Notes: generated from the letters alone by a model not told the origin. 64,000 nucleotides of DNA from Cherax quadricarinatus (GCF_038502225.1 NC_091369.1:13283502-13347501); one strand, 5' to 3'. Positions 12,662 to 23,610 are shown, numbered from the stretch's first letter. Numbers and translations are program-made.

Positions 12662-12723
<62 letters not shown>
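12662..12723. repeat. (TTA)n microsatellite
   Basis: About 20 uninterrupted TTA units. A microsatellite of this type is the usual tail of the tRNA-related SINEs in this window, but no SINE body is evident beside it. Confidence 0.95.
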
Positions 12724-12724
<1 letters not shown>

Positions 12725-12814
12725 ATTACCTTCACTGGCATAAAGCTCCTTCACCTCTCCTCTCATCCCTTTCTTTTCTCTTTTTAACCACTTATGGTTT
12801 TTCGAAATTATTCC

Positions 12815-13290
12815 AAGATTGTTCCAGGGTTGTTCTAGGATTATTCAAGGAATTGTTCCAAAGTTGTTCCATTATTATTCAAGAATTGTTCCGGGATTGT
12901 GCCATTATTAATCAAGGAATTGTTTTAAGGTTGTTCCAGGGTTGTTCTGGAAATTGTTACAAGGTTGTTCCATAAATTGTTCCAGAAATTGTTCCATGGG
13001 TGTTCCAGGATTATTCAAGGAATTGTTCCCGGGTTGTTTCATTATTCAAATTCCAGGGCTGTTCCAGGAATTGCTCCAGGGTTGTTCCAGGAATTTTTCC
13101 AGGGTTGTTCCAGGAATTGTTTCATGGCTGCTCCAGGAATTGTTCCATGGTTGTTCAAGAAATTATTCCAGGAATTATTCCAGGGTTGTTCCAGGAACTG
13201 TTCCCGGGCTGTTCCAGGATAGTTCCAGAAATTGTTCCATTAGTGTTCCACGATTTTCCCATGACTGTTCCACGATTTTTCCCATTATTG
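12815..13290. repeat. Degenerate GTTGTTCCAGG repeat
   Basis: Irregular 11-13-bp reiterations of GGTTGTTCCAGG and AATTGTTCCAGG. Overlapping open frames in several registers are due to the repeat. Confidence 0.85.
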
Positions 13291-13535
13291 CCCCGCGATA
13301 TTTTTTTTTTCCAAACAGTTACCGGCAAAACACACTCATGATACACCGGTTATCCGGATGCCCGACACTGTACCTCCGGATAAGCGATCACCCGGAGACA
13401 CTAATTAACTGTTCATGAATATATGAATAACAGATGAAGAGTTTCAAAGGCGCTGCAACGGTAGTTATACATATTCAAAAAGTTAGTAATTTGACGGTGT
13501 TTTGGCGGCTAGTGGAGCTTAATTTACCCTCAGGC

Positions 13536-13842
13536 AAGCTCTGATTGGTTGACTGCCACCTGTGACGTCATGACAGGTGGCTCTGATTGGTTGACTGTCA
13601 CCTGTGACGTCATGACAGGTGACTCTGATTGGTTGACTGCCACCTGTGACGTCATGACAGGTGGCTCTGATTGGTTGACTGCCACCTGTGACGTAATGAC
13701 AGGTGGCTCTGATTGGTTGACTGCCACCTGTAACGTCATGACAGGTGGCTCTGATTGGTTGACTCCCACCTGTGACATCATGACAGGTGGCTCTGATTGG
13801 TTGACTTCCACCTGTGACGTCATGACAGGTGGCGCTGACTGG
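13536..13842. repeat. 42-bp array with CRE and CCAAT motifs, 7 copies
   Basis: Each unit contains CTGATTGGTT (inverted CCAAT box) and CACCTGTGACGTCATGACAG. The latter carries a perfect CRE palindrome TGACGTCA between outward CACCTG and CAGGTG E-box-like hexamers. A few copies have lost the CRE by point change (GACGTAATG, AACGTCATG, GACATCATG). It lies 80 bp upstream of a tRNA-related SINE. Motif identity is directly visible; any regulatory role is speculative. Confidence 0.9.
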
Positions 13843-13844
13843 AA

Positions 13845-14035
13845 GGTTAGTGTAGGCACCATTATGGTGGCTATGCTATCCTTCCTATGGCGTAGAAATA
13901 TACCTAGTTGGATGAATCTTATTGAAGCTAGCTGGCCCAGTGGCTAACGCGACGGTCTGGAGTTTTGAGACTCTCTGATCGCGGGTTCTAACCCCACCCG
14001 TGGTATGGTTTATGTGGTATAACAGAGGTCTACGT
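13845..14035 (+). mobile_element. Family D tRNA-related SINE, plus strand
   Basis: CTTCCTATGG-GTAGAAATATACC leads into TGGCCCAGTGGCTAACGCG (A-box like) and GCGGGTTCTAACCCC (B-box like), then GTGGTATGGTTT. The same order is seen at 34870-35044. The spacing of the two boxes fits a tRNA with a long variable arm, but the sequence does not fold into a clean tRNA with CCA-ready ends, so it is a SINE head and not a functional tRNA gene. Confidence 0.75.
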
Positions 14036-14052
14036 ATTACAGCAGGTAAAGA

Positions 14053-14314
14053 CCAACTCTTGTATCTCAACCACTGGTGATGGACTATCAAAAGTGGTCA
14101 CCTTCAGTACTCTACTTGACGTACTGCCCAGCATGACAACAAACATCAACACAAGGAACCAGAAACTCGCCAGCTTCGATGTTTTAACACTCTTCACAAG
14201 CGTCCTAAAATCCGGGTTCACAGACTTTACACCGTAGGGACTGAAGACCAGATTCTTTTCTGCCGTAACAAGCTTTGGTAGGCTTCTTCTAACTCTTCTA
14301 ATGTCTTCTAACAT
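14053..14314 (-). CDS. Possible orphan exon with a hydrophobic segment
   Basis: The minus-strand ATG at 14314 opens a frame whose middle (about 14110-14180) encodes a hydrophobic run, LASFWFLVLMFVVML, then GSTSS and a short hydrophilic tail. It looks like a signal or membrane segment, but the downstream boundary has no strong splice donor and the frame overlaps the end of the SINE. No family recognised; may be chance. Confidence 0.12.
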
Positions 14315-14624
14315 CTTCTAACATCCGTTACAGAGAGATGATCATCGTAGCAATGTTGCCTTCTATAAGTGCACGCAAAAATCTAGAAGTTCCTGGAGGC
14401 AGGACCTCTCTTAACATTACACAGCCCATCCTCAGGATAACATTGTATTGCTAGGACAGTCAAATGGATGACTGTTTAACGAGCCTTAAACAGTGATTAT
14501 CTGATATAGATGTTTTCTAAGGCACATTATGGAAGCACGTTCAAACTTTTTATCGTTTTTTCTTATTTTTCAAGCATTACCGTAGTATATTTCCTTATTT
14601 TTTAATTGATAGAGGACTATCTAC

Positions 14625-14745
14625 ACCTAACCTAATCTAACCTAACTTAGACTAACCTAGCCTGTCCAATTCTAATTTGACCTACCCTAACCTAACCTAA
14701 TATATCCTAATCTATCCAACATTAAACTAACCTGACCTACAAAAA
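14625..14745. repeat. Degenerate CCTAA (telomere-type) patch
   Basis: Several CCTAACCTAACCTAA-like runs interrupted by CTAATCTAACC and TATATCCTAATC. The arthropod telomere motif is TTAGG, so this is a possible ancient interstitial telomeric sequence. A second such patch lies at 36418-36545. Confidence 0.55.
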
Positions 14746-14907
14746 ATATCGTAAACTGAAAAAAATTACTATAATTTATACGTAACAAATTCACAAGGGA
14801 TTTACAAGGTTGGACTGTAATATACCATCAACAATAACCTGGCTACAGTTCGCGGACACCATCGTTGTTGTACGTGAACGGTATACAATACCGACAAGAA
14901 AATTAGA

Positions 14908-15094
14908 CACATGTGCAACATCTGGGTATCTTTAATGTAGACGTTTCGCCCTCCAGTGGCTTTATCAATACAAATTACAGGACATAATTTAAAGATTACC
15001 TCATATTTGGTAAATAGTTCTGTCTTCCACTTATATCCTAGAATTTGTAATGATGCAGCCACTGGATGGCGAAACGTCTACATTAAAGATACTC
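14908..15094. mobile_element. Family A fold-back repeat, two-armed copy
   Basis: Arms 14934-14986 and 15041-15093 are inverted matches over 53 bp with about 5 mismatches. Each contains ACGTTTCGCC/GGCGAAACGT and CCAGTGGCT/AGCCACTGG. A 54-bp loop separates them. The outer border carries ACACATGTGCAACATCTGGG. No coding capacity, and no clear target duplication was found. Confidence 0.8.
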
Positions 15095-15400
15095 AGAGGA
15101 GGAACACTGCAGCAGGCCTACTGGTCCATACTAGGCAGATCCAAGTCCCACCCACTAAAGAGAGAAGGAGCACTGTTCCAAGCCTACTGGCCCAATCTAA
15201 GCATGTCCAACGCACACCCACTCATGTAATTGTCTAACCTATTTTTTAAAGCTACACGAAGTTTTAGCTACAGTGACGCTACTCGTGAGTTTGTTCCATT
15301 CATCCACAACTCTATTACCAAAACAATGCTTTCCTATATCCTTTCTTAATCTAAAAACTTCCAACATTGAAATGAGCCGAGGTAGGATAACAGTCCCTCG
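15095..15400 (-). mobile_element. CR1-like LINE 3' end, minus strand
   Basis: The reverse complement matches the 3' end of the CR1 element at 19470-19900. GAGTTTGTTCCATTCATCC mirrors the GGATGAGTGGAACAAACTC codons, and GAACACTGCAGCAGGCCTAC mirrors the 3' UTR end. It is 5' truncated and inverted relative to the larger copy 350 bp downstream. Confidence 0.75.
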
Positions 15401-15743
15401 TCGGTAAATTCAACTGTATAATAACAAATGCAGATCACTGTAATCACACTCGATCCTCACAATCTGATAACTTACCCTTACCGCTAAATCCTTCTCAATA
15501 GGAAACAATTACAAAGCGCAATCCCTCTCATAAAAGGGTTTGAACAGCTTCCCGCTGCTCTGGGAAGAGAAGAACACGTTGATCCCTTCGTTGCTGTCTC
15601 CCTCAACGCCACAACATGGAATCGAACACCCAGCGAATAGGATTTCGCATAAATGCTTCAGAAAACCAACCACTGTGGTCAGTCGTCACGTGAGGTCACA
15701 GACCCTGAGCTGCTTTGGGGATTAGCGTGGACGGTTACAAAGC
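15401..15743. other. Spacer before the CR1 element
   Basis: No recognised feature. The last 60 bases may be 5' sequence of the following LINE, whose true start I cannot define. Confidence 0.4.
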
Positions 15744-16671
15744 ATGGCTTGCTTCTGCAGTGTTTTAAAAATTGAGGTTGGAGAGTTGAAGGAGGAGGTC
15801 TTGCTTCTCCAGGAGGAGATTAGGAGGCTGAAGGTCCACCTTAATGGGTCTGGGAGAGAATGTGAGGTGGCTGGAGTTGTGGGGAATGAGGCTCCTAGCA
15901 GTGAGGTGCAGTCTGTCTCTCGCTGTGAGGAGGCTGTAGGTGGGGAGGTAGCAACGGCTACCAGCAGTGAGGTGCAACTCCAGTACCTGCTACAAGTGGC
16001 GAGTGGTAACCAGTAATGGGAGGAGAATCAGAATAAGGAAAGTTAAGAGTGAAGATCTGAAGGTAGGAAATCGCTTCTCTGTTCTTCAGGATGAATGTAC
16101 TTCAGTGGCCAGTGAAGGTAAAGGTACTACTGCCCCTGCTAACAGAGGTAAGCGCATTCTTGTGGTTGGTGACTCTCAGGTAAGATATATTGACCGTGCT
16201 TTTTGTAATAGGAATAAGAAGATGAGAGATAGAGTGTGCTTCCCTGGAGCTGGCGTTGGGGACATAGTTAACAGGCTGGATAATATCATGTCAGGTAATG
16301 GGAACAAGCCCATTATCTGTCTCAGTGCTGGTGGAAATGATATTGGGAAGGGTAGGAGAGAAGAGCTGCTAGATAAGTACAGGTCAGCTATAGATTTCAT
16401 TAAGTCTAAGGGAGGGGTCCCAATCATATGTAGCATCTTGCCTAGAAGGGGAGTAGGAAATGAATGGTTGTCTAGGGGAATTGATGTAAATTGCTGGCTA
16501 GACAGACACTGCAAGGAACTTGCAATCCCATTCATTGACAACTGGAACAACTTTTATGGCAAACATGATATGTATGCAAGGGATGGGGTACATCTCTCTG
16601 GGGCTGGGGTGGTAGCACTTGCAAACTCAATTGAGAAGGCCATTGGTGAAATGCCTATGATTTTAAACTGA
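15744..16671 (+). pseudogene. CR1 ORF1 with SGNH/esterase-like domain (frameshifted)
   Basis: Residues 8-28 form a Leu/Glu-rich coiled coil (LKEEVLLLQEEIRRLKVHL), fitting the oligomerising head of a LINE ORF1. A 1-base shift near 15985-16000 moves to the frame ending at 16671. There the SGNH hydrolase blocks are visible: VVGDSQ with the nucleophile Ser at 16174, SAGGND at 16324-16341, and DGVHLS with the Asp-x-x-His pair at 16582-16593. CR1-type ORF1 proteins are known to carry an esterase domain; its role in retrotransposition is not settled. The catalytic residues look intact, so decay is recent compared with the other LINEs here. Confidence 0.8.
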
Positions 16672-16685
16672 TAGAAGATAGAGGT

Positions 16686-19600
16686 ATGGGTGTGTGTGGG
16701 AAACAAGCGGGTTGCAATACTAGGGTTGGAAACAGTAAATGTATAAAAGGAATTCAGCATGAAGTTATAAATAAAGGCAATAGATCAGGTCAGCAAACAA
16801 AGGGGGACAGCAGAGGGCAGCAAGGGACTAGCTCCCTTAAGGTTTACTATACTAATAGCAGGAGTGTAAGAAATAAGATAGATGAGCTAAGATTAATTGC
16901 AAGTGCAGGAAACATAGATATTATTGCTATAACAGAGACCTGGCTCAATCTGAAAGATAGAGAGATGCCCTCTGAATGTCACATACAAGGCTATAAATTA
17001 TTCCACACTGACAGGGTCAACAGGAAAGGTGGTGGAGTAGCGATGTATGTCAGAGACAATTTAAATTGTTGTGTTAGACAAGATATAAAATTAGAAGCGT
17101 CGGCCACTGAATCTGTTTGGTTACAGCCTCTCGAGGGCCGAGAAAAACTAATTTTGGGTGTGATTTACAGGGCCCCAAATCTTGATAGGGAGTACAGTAA
17201 ACTTCTATGGGACGAAATTCGTAACGCATCTACATACGAAAATGTTGTGCTAATGGGAGATTTCAACTATAGACAGATTGACTGGAGCAATTTGACAGGA
17301 AATTTAGAGTCAGGTGACTTTCTTGATACGATGCAGGATTGTTTTTTAAAACAGTTTGTGACAGAGCCAACTAGGGGAAATAACCTCCTTGACTTGGTTC
17401 TTGCCAGTAGGGAAACACTAATTAATAATCTTGAGGTTAATGATGAGCTTGGGGAAAGTGATCACAAATCACTCAGTTTTAATATATCATGAAATTCCCC
17501 TAATAATGGCAATCAAGTCTCCGTCCCTGACTTTCGCTTGGCTGATTTCATAGGACTGAAAAATTACTTAGGTGGGCTGAACTGGAATGACCTGACTAAG
17601 GGTCAGGTAGGTGGTGATGGTTGCCGATATGACGCTTTCCAGGGCATAGTTCTAGCTTCTCAGTCAAATTATGTTCCAAATAGGGAAATCAGATCAAACA
17701 AAAATGATCCTAAATGGATGAACAATAGATCAAAATATCTGATTGGTCAAAAGAGAGGCATATATAGGCAAATCAAAAGAGAAGAGGGGCAATTAAGAAA
17801 TCGATATATTCAGTTAAAGAGATAAATAAAAAAGGGAATTAGAAAAGCAAAAAGAGATTATGAAGTTAAAGTTGCAAGAGAATCTAAGACTAACCCAAAA
17901 GGATTTTTTCAGGTATACAGAAGTAAGATCAGGGACAAGATAGGCCCACTCAAAAGTTCCTCGGGTCAGCTCACTGACAGTGATAAGGAAATGTGTAGAA
18001 TTTTTAACATATACTTCCTCTCAGTTTTTACACAGGAGGATACCAGCGATATTCCAGAAATGATAAATTATGTAGAACAGGACGATAATAAACTGTGCAC
18101 TATTAGGGTCACAAGTGATATGGTCCTTAGGCAAATAGATAAATTAAAACCTAACAAATCCCCAGGCCCTGATGAACTGTATGCAAGGGTTCTAAAGGAA
18201 TGTAAAGAGGAGCTTAGCAAACCTTTGGCTAATCTTTTCAACATATCACTACAAACTGGCATGGTGCCAGATAAGTGGAAAATAGCAAATGTGATACCTA
18301 TTTTCAAAGCAGGTGACAGGTCCTTAGCTTCGAACTATAGACCAATAAGCCTAACCTCCATAGTGGGAAAATTTATGGAGTCAATAATTGCCGAGGCAGT
18401 TTGTAGCCACCTTGAAAAGCATAAATTAATCAACGAATCTCAGCATGGTTTTACAAAGGGGCGTTCCTGCCTTACGAATTTATTAACTTTTTCACTAAGG
18501 TATTTGAGGAGGTAGATCATGGTAATGAATATGATATTGTGTATATGGACTTCAGTAAGGCTTTTGACAGGGTCCCACATCAGAGACTATTGAGGAAAAT
18601 TAAGGCACATGGAATAGGAGGAGAATTTTTTTCCTGAATAGAGGCATGGTTGACAAATAGGCAGCAGAGAGTTTGCATAAATGGGGAGAAATCAGAGTGG
18701 GGAAGCGTCACGAGCGGTGTTCCACAGGGGTCAGTGTTGGGCCCCCTGCTGTTCACAATCTACATAAACGACATAGATGAGGGCATAAAGAGCGACATCA
18801 GCAAGTTTGCCGATGACACCAAAATAGGCCGTCGAATTCATTCTGACGAGGACATTAGAGCACTCCAGGAAGATTTGAATAGACTGATGCAGTGGTCGGA
18901 GAAGTGGCAGATGCAGTTTAATATAGACAAGTGCAAAGTTCTAAATGTTGGACAGGACAATAACCATGCCACATATAAACTAAATAATGTAGATCTTAAT
19001 ATTACGGATTGCGAAAAAGATTTAGGAGTTCTGGTCAGCAGTAATCTGAAACCAAGACAACAGTGCATAAGTGTTCGCAATAAAGCTAATAGAATCCTTG
19101 GCTTCATATCAAGAAGCATAAATAATAGGAGTCCTCAGGTTGTTCTTCAACTCTATACATCCTTGGTTAGGCCTCATTTAGATTATGCTGCACAGTTTTG
19201 GTCACCGTATTACAGAATGGATATAAATGCTCTGGAAAATGAACAAAGGAGGATGACAAAGTTGATCCCATGTATCAGAAACCTTCCCTATGAGGATAGA
19301 CTAAGGGCCCTGAATCTGCACTCTCTAGAAAGACGTAGAATTAGGGGGATATGATTGAGGTGTATAAATGGAAGACAGGAATAAATAAAGGGGATGTAAA
19401 TAGTGTGCTGAAAATATCTAGCCTAGACAGGACTCGCAGTAATGGTTTTAAGTTGGAAAAATTCAGATTCAGGAAGGATATAGGAAAGTACTGGTTTGGT
19501 AATAGAGTTGTGGATGAGTGGAACAAACTCCCGAGTATAAATAACAAAAAGGCACAATACCGTGACTGGAACGATACACAAATAACCGGTCCGAGTCGGA

Positions 19601-19740
19601 CCGAAACGTCGTCGTAAGCTTCTGTCTTTTATGTGCGGGTTATTTGTGTAAAACTCCCGAGTACAGTTATAGAGGACAGAACGTTGTGTAGCTTTAAAAA
19701 TAGGTTGGATAAATACATGAGTGGATGTGGGTGGGTGTGA
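16686..19740 (+). pseudogene. CR1 ORF2: APE endonuclease plus reverse transcriptase (broken)
   Basis: Would nick target DNA and reverse transcribe the element RNA. Endonuclease motifs: YTNSRSVRNKIDEL, TETW (16931-16942), MGDFNY (near 17252) and the SDHKSL end (near 17458). RT motifs: NKSPGPDELYARVLKE (near 18154), NYRPISLTSIVGK, SQHGFTKGRSC, MDFSKAFDRVPH, SGVPQGSVLGPLLF (near 18712) and the catalytic FADDT (18805-18819). The thumb-like end reads VRPHLDYAAQFWSP. Stops: TGA 17490, TAA 17823, TGA 18635 (a Trp codon lost). Frameshifts lie near 18500 and 19345. The tail resumes after the 19538-19650 insertion and ends at TGA 19738-19740. Confidence 0.88.
19525..19663. mobile_element. Family B fold-back element nested in CR1, with 13-bp target duplication
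   Basis: AAACTCCCGAGTA occurs at 19525-19537 and 19651-19663, and removing 19538-19650 restores the ORF2 reading (NKLPS-TVIEDR). The 113-bp insert starts TAAATAACAAAAAGGCACAA and ends in GTGCGGGTTATTTGTGTA. It keeps the right arm and the loop piece CCGAGTCGGACCGAAACG but has lost most of the left arm. Both ends agree with the complete copy at 11417-11597, which fixes the element borders. Confidence 0.88.
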
Positions 19741-19911
19741 GTTGGACCTGATAGCTTGTGCTACCAGGTCGGTTGCCGTGTTCCTCCCTTAAGTCAATGT
19801 GACCTGACCTGACTGGTTTGGGTGCATTGGCTTAAGCCGGTAGGAGACTTGGACCTGCCTCGCATGGGCCAGTAGGCGTGCTGCAGTGTTCCTTTGTTCT
19901 TATGTTCTTAT

Positions 19912-20120
19912 AAGACATTTACGCAATACTTGGGAACCTTTATTCTGGAATAAAAATGTCACAGTACGGTGACTGGAAGAATAAACAAATAACCATCACA
20001 AAGGGAGTTGGAACTTATGACGACGTTCCGGTCCCACTTACACCATAACAAGTCGCACAGAAGAACAATTATACCTTTTACTGCTCCTTCTCCCGCTGGT
20101 AGAAGTGACGTTTCGCCCTC
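19912..20120. repeat. Diverged family B and family A pieces
   Basis: 19950-20035 carries GTACGGTGACTGGAAGAATA...AACAAATAACC and TATGACGACGTTCCGGTCCC, a diverged family B head and arm. Around 20090-20120, GAAGTGACGTTTCGCCCTC resembles the family A core and runs straight into the following array. Confidence 0.55.
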
Positions 20121-22090
20121 TACCTCCAGAGGTCCATCAGTACCTCCAGAGGTCCATTAGTACCTCCATAGGTCCATCAGTACCTCCATAGGTCCATCAG
20201 TACCTCCATAGGTCCATTAGTACCTCCAGAGGTCCATCAGTACCTCCAGAGGTCCATTAGTACCTCCATAGGTCCATCAGTACATCCATAGGTCCATTAG
20301 TACCTCCAGAGGTCCATCAGTACCTCCAGAGGTCCATCAGTACCTCCAGAGGTCTATCAGTACCTCCAGAGGTCCATCAATACCTCCAGAGGTCTATCAG
20401 TACCTCCAGAGGTCCATCAGTACCTCCAGAGGTCCATCAGTACCTTCAGAGGTCCATCAGTACCTCCAGAGGTCTATCAGTACCTCCAGAGGTCCATCAG
20501 TACCTCCAGAGGTCTATCAATACCTCCAGACGTCCATCAATACCTCCAGAGGTCTATCAGTACCTTCAGAGGTCCATCAGTACCTCCAGAGGTCTATCAG
20601 TACCTTCAGAGGTCCATCAGTACCTCCAGAGGTCTATCAGTACCTCCAGAGGTCTATCAGTACCTCCAGAGGTCTATCAGTACCTCCAGAGGTCCATCAG
20701 TACCTCCAGAGGTCCACCAGTACCTTCAGAGGTCTATCAGTACCTCCAGAGGTCTATCAGTACCTCCAGAGGTCTATCAGTACCTCCAGAGGTCTATCAG
20801 TACCTCCAGAGGTCCATCAGTACCTCCAGAGGTCTATCAGTACCTCCAGAGGTCCATCAGTACCTCCAGAGGTCCACCAGTACCTCCAGAGGTCTATCAG
20901 TACCTCCAGAGGTCTATCAGTACCTCCAGAGGTCTATCAGTACCTCCAGAGGTCTATCAGTACCTCCAGAGGTCTATCAGTACCTCCAGAGGTCCATCAG
21001 TACCTCCAGAGGTCCCTCAGTACCTCCAGAGGTCCACCAGTATCTCCAGAGGTCCATCAGTACCTCCAGAGGTCTATCAGTACCTCCAGAGGTCCACCAG
21101 TACCTCCAGAGGTCTATCAGTACCTCCAGAGGTCTATCAGTACCTCCAGAGGTACCTCAGAGGTATCAGTACCTCCAGAGGTCCATCAGTACCTCCAGAG
21201 GTCCATCAGTACCTCCAGAGGTCCATCAGTACCTCCAGAGGTCCACCAGTATCTCCAGAGGTCCATCAGTACCTCCAGAGGTCTATCAGTACCTCCAGAG
21301 GTCCACCAGTACCTCCAGAGGTCTATCAGTACCTCCAGAGGTCTATCAGTACCTCCAGAGGTCTTTCAGTACCTCCAGAGGTCCATCAGTACCTCCAGAG
21401 GTCTATCAGTACCTCCAGAGGTCCATCAGTACCTCCAGAGGTCCACCAGTACCTCCAGAGGTCTATCAGTACCTCCAGAGGTCTATCAGTACCTCCAGAG
21501 GTCTATCAGTACCTCCAGAGGTCTATCAGTACCTCCAGAGGTCCATCAGTACCTCCAGAGGTCTATCAGTACCTCCAGAGGTCCATCAGTACCTCCAGAG
21601 GTCCCTCAGTACCTCCAGAGGTCCACCAGTATCTCCAGAGGTCCATCAGTACCTCCAGAGGTCTATCAGTACCTCCAGAGGTCCACCAGTACCTCCAGAG
21701 GTCTATCAGTACCTCCAGAGGTCTATCAGTACCTCCAGAGGTCTATCAGTACCTCCAGAGGTCCATCAGTACCTCCAGAGGTCCATCAGTACCTCCAGAG
21801 GTCCATCAGTACCTCCAGAGGTCCACCAGTATCTCCAGAGGTCCATCAGTACCTCCAGAGGTCTATCAGTACCTCCAGAGGTCCACCAGTACCTCCAGAG
21901 GTCTATCAGTACCTCCAGAGGTCTATCAGTACCTCCAGAGGTCTATCAGTACCTCCAGAGGTCTATCAGTACCTCCAGAGGTCTATCAGTACCTCCAGAG
22001 GTCCATCAGTACCTCCAGAGGTCTATCAGTACCTCCAGAGGTCCATCAGTACCTCCAGAGGTCTATCAGTACCTCCAGAGGTCTATCAGT
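20121..22090. repeat. 20-bp minisatellite, about 98 copies
   Basis: Unit TACCTCCAGAGGTCCATCAG with frequent CCATCAG/CTATCAG/CCACCAG variants. Multi-unit blocks marked by the variant CCACCAGTATCTCC recur near 21034, 21243, 21622 and 21823. One irregular unit lies near 21151. Very homogeneous. Confidence 0.97.
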
Positions 22091-22340
22091 CTCTTGGAAA
22101 ATAAAGTGAAATTGAAGAACTCGTTTTTTTTTTCCCAGGGTTGACCTGGTCTCTTCAGACGTCCTCTCGTGTTAGTTTCGCCTCACTAAGTTCTTATTTG
22201 GATTTATTTTTGATGTGGAACTAGGCAGAAATCCAATACCACAGAGGCTGCAAATCCTGGTCTTCTTAAAGCCGCCTTCCCCTTACAACCACCTCTCCCA
22301 AGCTGGTTGCGTTTAATTTTACCTCCGTGTTTGGCTAGAG
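22091..22340. other. Unique-looking spacer
   Basis: On the minus strand 22204-22310 reads GRGGCKGKAALRRPGFAASV, a basic stretch, but the frame runs into the (GGT)n repeat and no family is recognised. Confidence 0.35.
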
Positions 22341-22348
22341 GGATGATG

Positions 22349-22500
22349 TTGGTGGTGGTGGTGGTGGTGGTGGTGGTGGGGGTGGTCGTGTTGGTGGTGG
22401 TGGGGGTGGTGGTGGGGGTGGTGGTGGGGGTGGTGGTGGTGGTGGTGGTGTTGCTGGTGGTGGTGGTGGTGGTGGTGTAGATGTTGGTGTTTGTGCTGAT
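22349..22500. repeat. (GGT)n imperfect microsatellite
   Basis: GGT/GGG/GTT trinucleotide run. Polythreonine and polyproline frames on the minus strand are repeat artefacts. Confidence 0.95.
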
Positions 22501-22550
22501 ATTTTTGGTGGTATAATTACGATGCATGTATAGTATACACAGTCATTGCA

Positions 22551-22661
<111 letters not shown>

Positions 22662-22756
22662 CAGCCTTAGAATATGTAGTTGATTCACTTTTTCCTTTAG
22701 TTTCAGATCAGTATCATGCTATCATCAAATTATATCAGGTTTGAGAGACAAAATCT

Positions 22757-22870
22757 TACGTCTCTGAACCCCTGGTGTTAGTGAGACAGGATTTATCAAC
22801 TCTGAACCCCTAGTGTTAGTGAGACAGGATTTATCACTCTGAACCCCTGGGGTTCACTAACCAAGTGTCA
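22757..22870. repeat. 37-bp repeat, 3 copies
   Basis: CTCTGAACCCCTGGTGTTAG followed by TGAGACAGGATTTATCA, repeated with the last copy truncated. Confidence 0.8.
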
Positions 22871-23260
22871 CGTTTCTAACACGTTCAATATTCCTTCACT
22901 TGTTATCTTACGTGACAATTATATCACAGAAATGCGAGAGCAGTCAAGATATTAATATTTTCTTTCTTTTTCTTATTTTGATAATTCCACGAATGTTTTC
23001 TGAAGTTTATTTTTCTTGTCCTCGCTGTTGTGTCATGTCGTAAATCTTCCCTAGGGGTTGTAAAAGTTTTTCTCATTTTTTTTTCCTCATTTGCGTCTTC
23101 TCTCCACTTCTCTCATTTTTATTAATTAAAGGTAAGTTGTTAAGTGAGACATAAGTGTAATACTTGGGTAAACAAACGTAAACAAGCACTAAACAAACAC
23201 GCAAACAAACACTAAGAGATATTTATTAATAAATAAATATCTCCTAGTGTTTGGAAATAT
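22871..23260. other. AT-rich spacer, nothing recognised
   Basis: No coding frame of note. There is a short imperfect inverted repeat of AGATATTTATT / AATAAATATCT near 23215-23245. Confidence 0.45.
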
Positions 23261-23261
23261 A

Positions 23262-23440
23262 AACACATATGCAGTGTAATGTGATCCTTTATTGACAACG
23301 TTTCGCCCATACAGTGGGTTTTTTCAAGTCACAAACAGATCTACCTGGGGTGGAAGGTACGCGAGTATTTATAGTCAGGTTCAGAATGTTGAGGTCAGGT
23401 GGAGAATGCTGCATCTGATGATCTACCGAGTGGGTACATT
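23262..23440. repeat. Family A-related interspersed repeat
   Basis: CCTTTATTGACAACGTTTCG followed by CCCATACAGTGGG and AAGTCACAAACAGATCT. The reverse complement of this block recurs at 54630-54700 (GATCTGTTTGTGACTTGATA ... GAGCGAAACGTTGCC). Confidence 0.7.
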
Positions 23441-23578
23441 ATATCATTTATTTCCATCTAGTGTTTGTTTACGTATCTATCTGAACTAATTTGTCGGCAT
23501 CTATCAACAAAGTTCATACCAACACTTGGGTATCTTAATTATTTGGTTATTATTATGTACATACTAATGAATATTCGG

Positions 23579-23610
23579 TCATAAGAACAGAGGAACGCTG
23601 TAATAACCCT
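23579..23610 (-). mobile_element. CR1-like 3' terminus fragment
   Basis: TCATAAGAACAGAGGAACGC is the reverse complement of the GTGTTCCTTTGTTCTTATG end of the CR1 at 19885-19911. Very short. Confidence 0.5.

Larger units (their letters stand above)
15744..19911 (+). mobile_element. CR1-like non-LTR retrotransposon, near full length but dead
   Basis: Order: ORF1 (coiled coil plus esterase-like domain), ORF2 (APE endonuclease, reverse transcriptase, C-terminal tail), and a short 3' UTR ending in reiterated TTCTTATG, the kind of 8-bp tail typical of CR1. Lesions are a frameshift near 15990, stops at 17490, 17823 and 18635, frameshifts near 18500 and 19345, and a 113-bp family B insertion at 19538. 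The 5' UTR and any zinc-finger part of ORF1 are missing or unrecognised. Assignment to the CR1 clade rests on the esterase domain in ORF1 and on RT motifs remembered from vertebrate CR1. Confidence 0.9.

Noticed and set aside
13926..14000. Functional tRNA gene
   Set aside because: A- and B-box-like motifs are present but the stems do not close as a cloverleaf, and the sequence recurs with shared non-tRNA flanks, as a SINE does.
15189..15237. Family A arms as a pre-miRNA
   Set aside because: Arms and loop exceed a typical metazoan precursor and the copies are dispersed repeats; no positional support.
22204..22310. Basic ribosomal-protein-like stretch on the minus strand
   Set aside because: Short, no recognised family, and the frame runs into a trinucleotide repeat.
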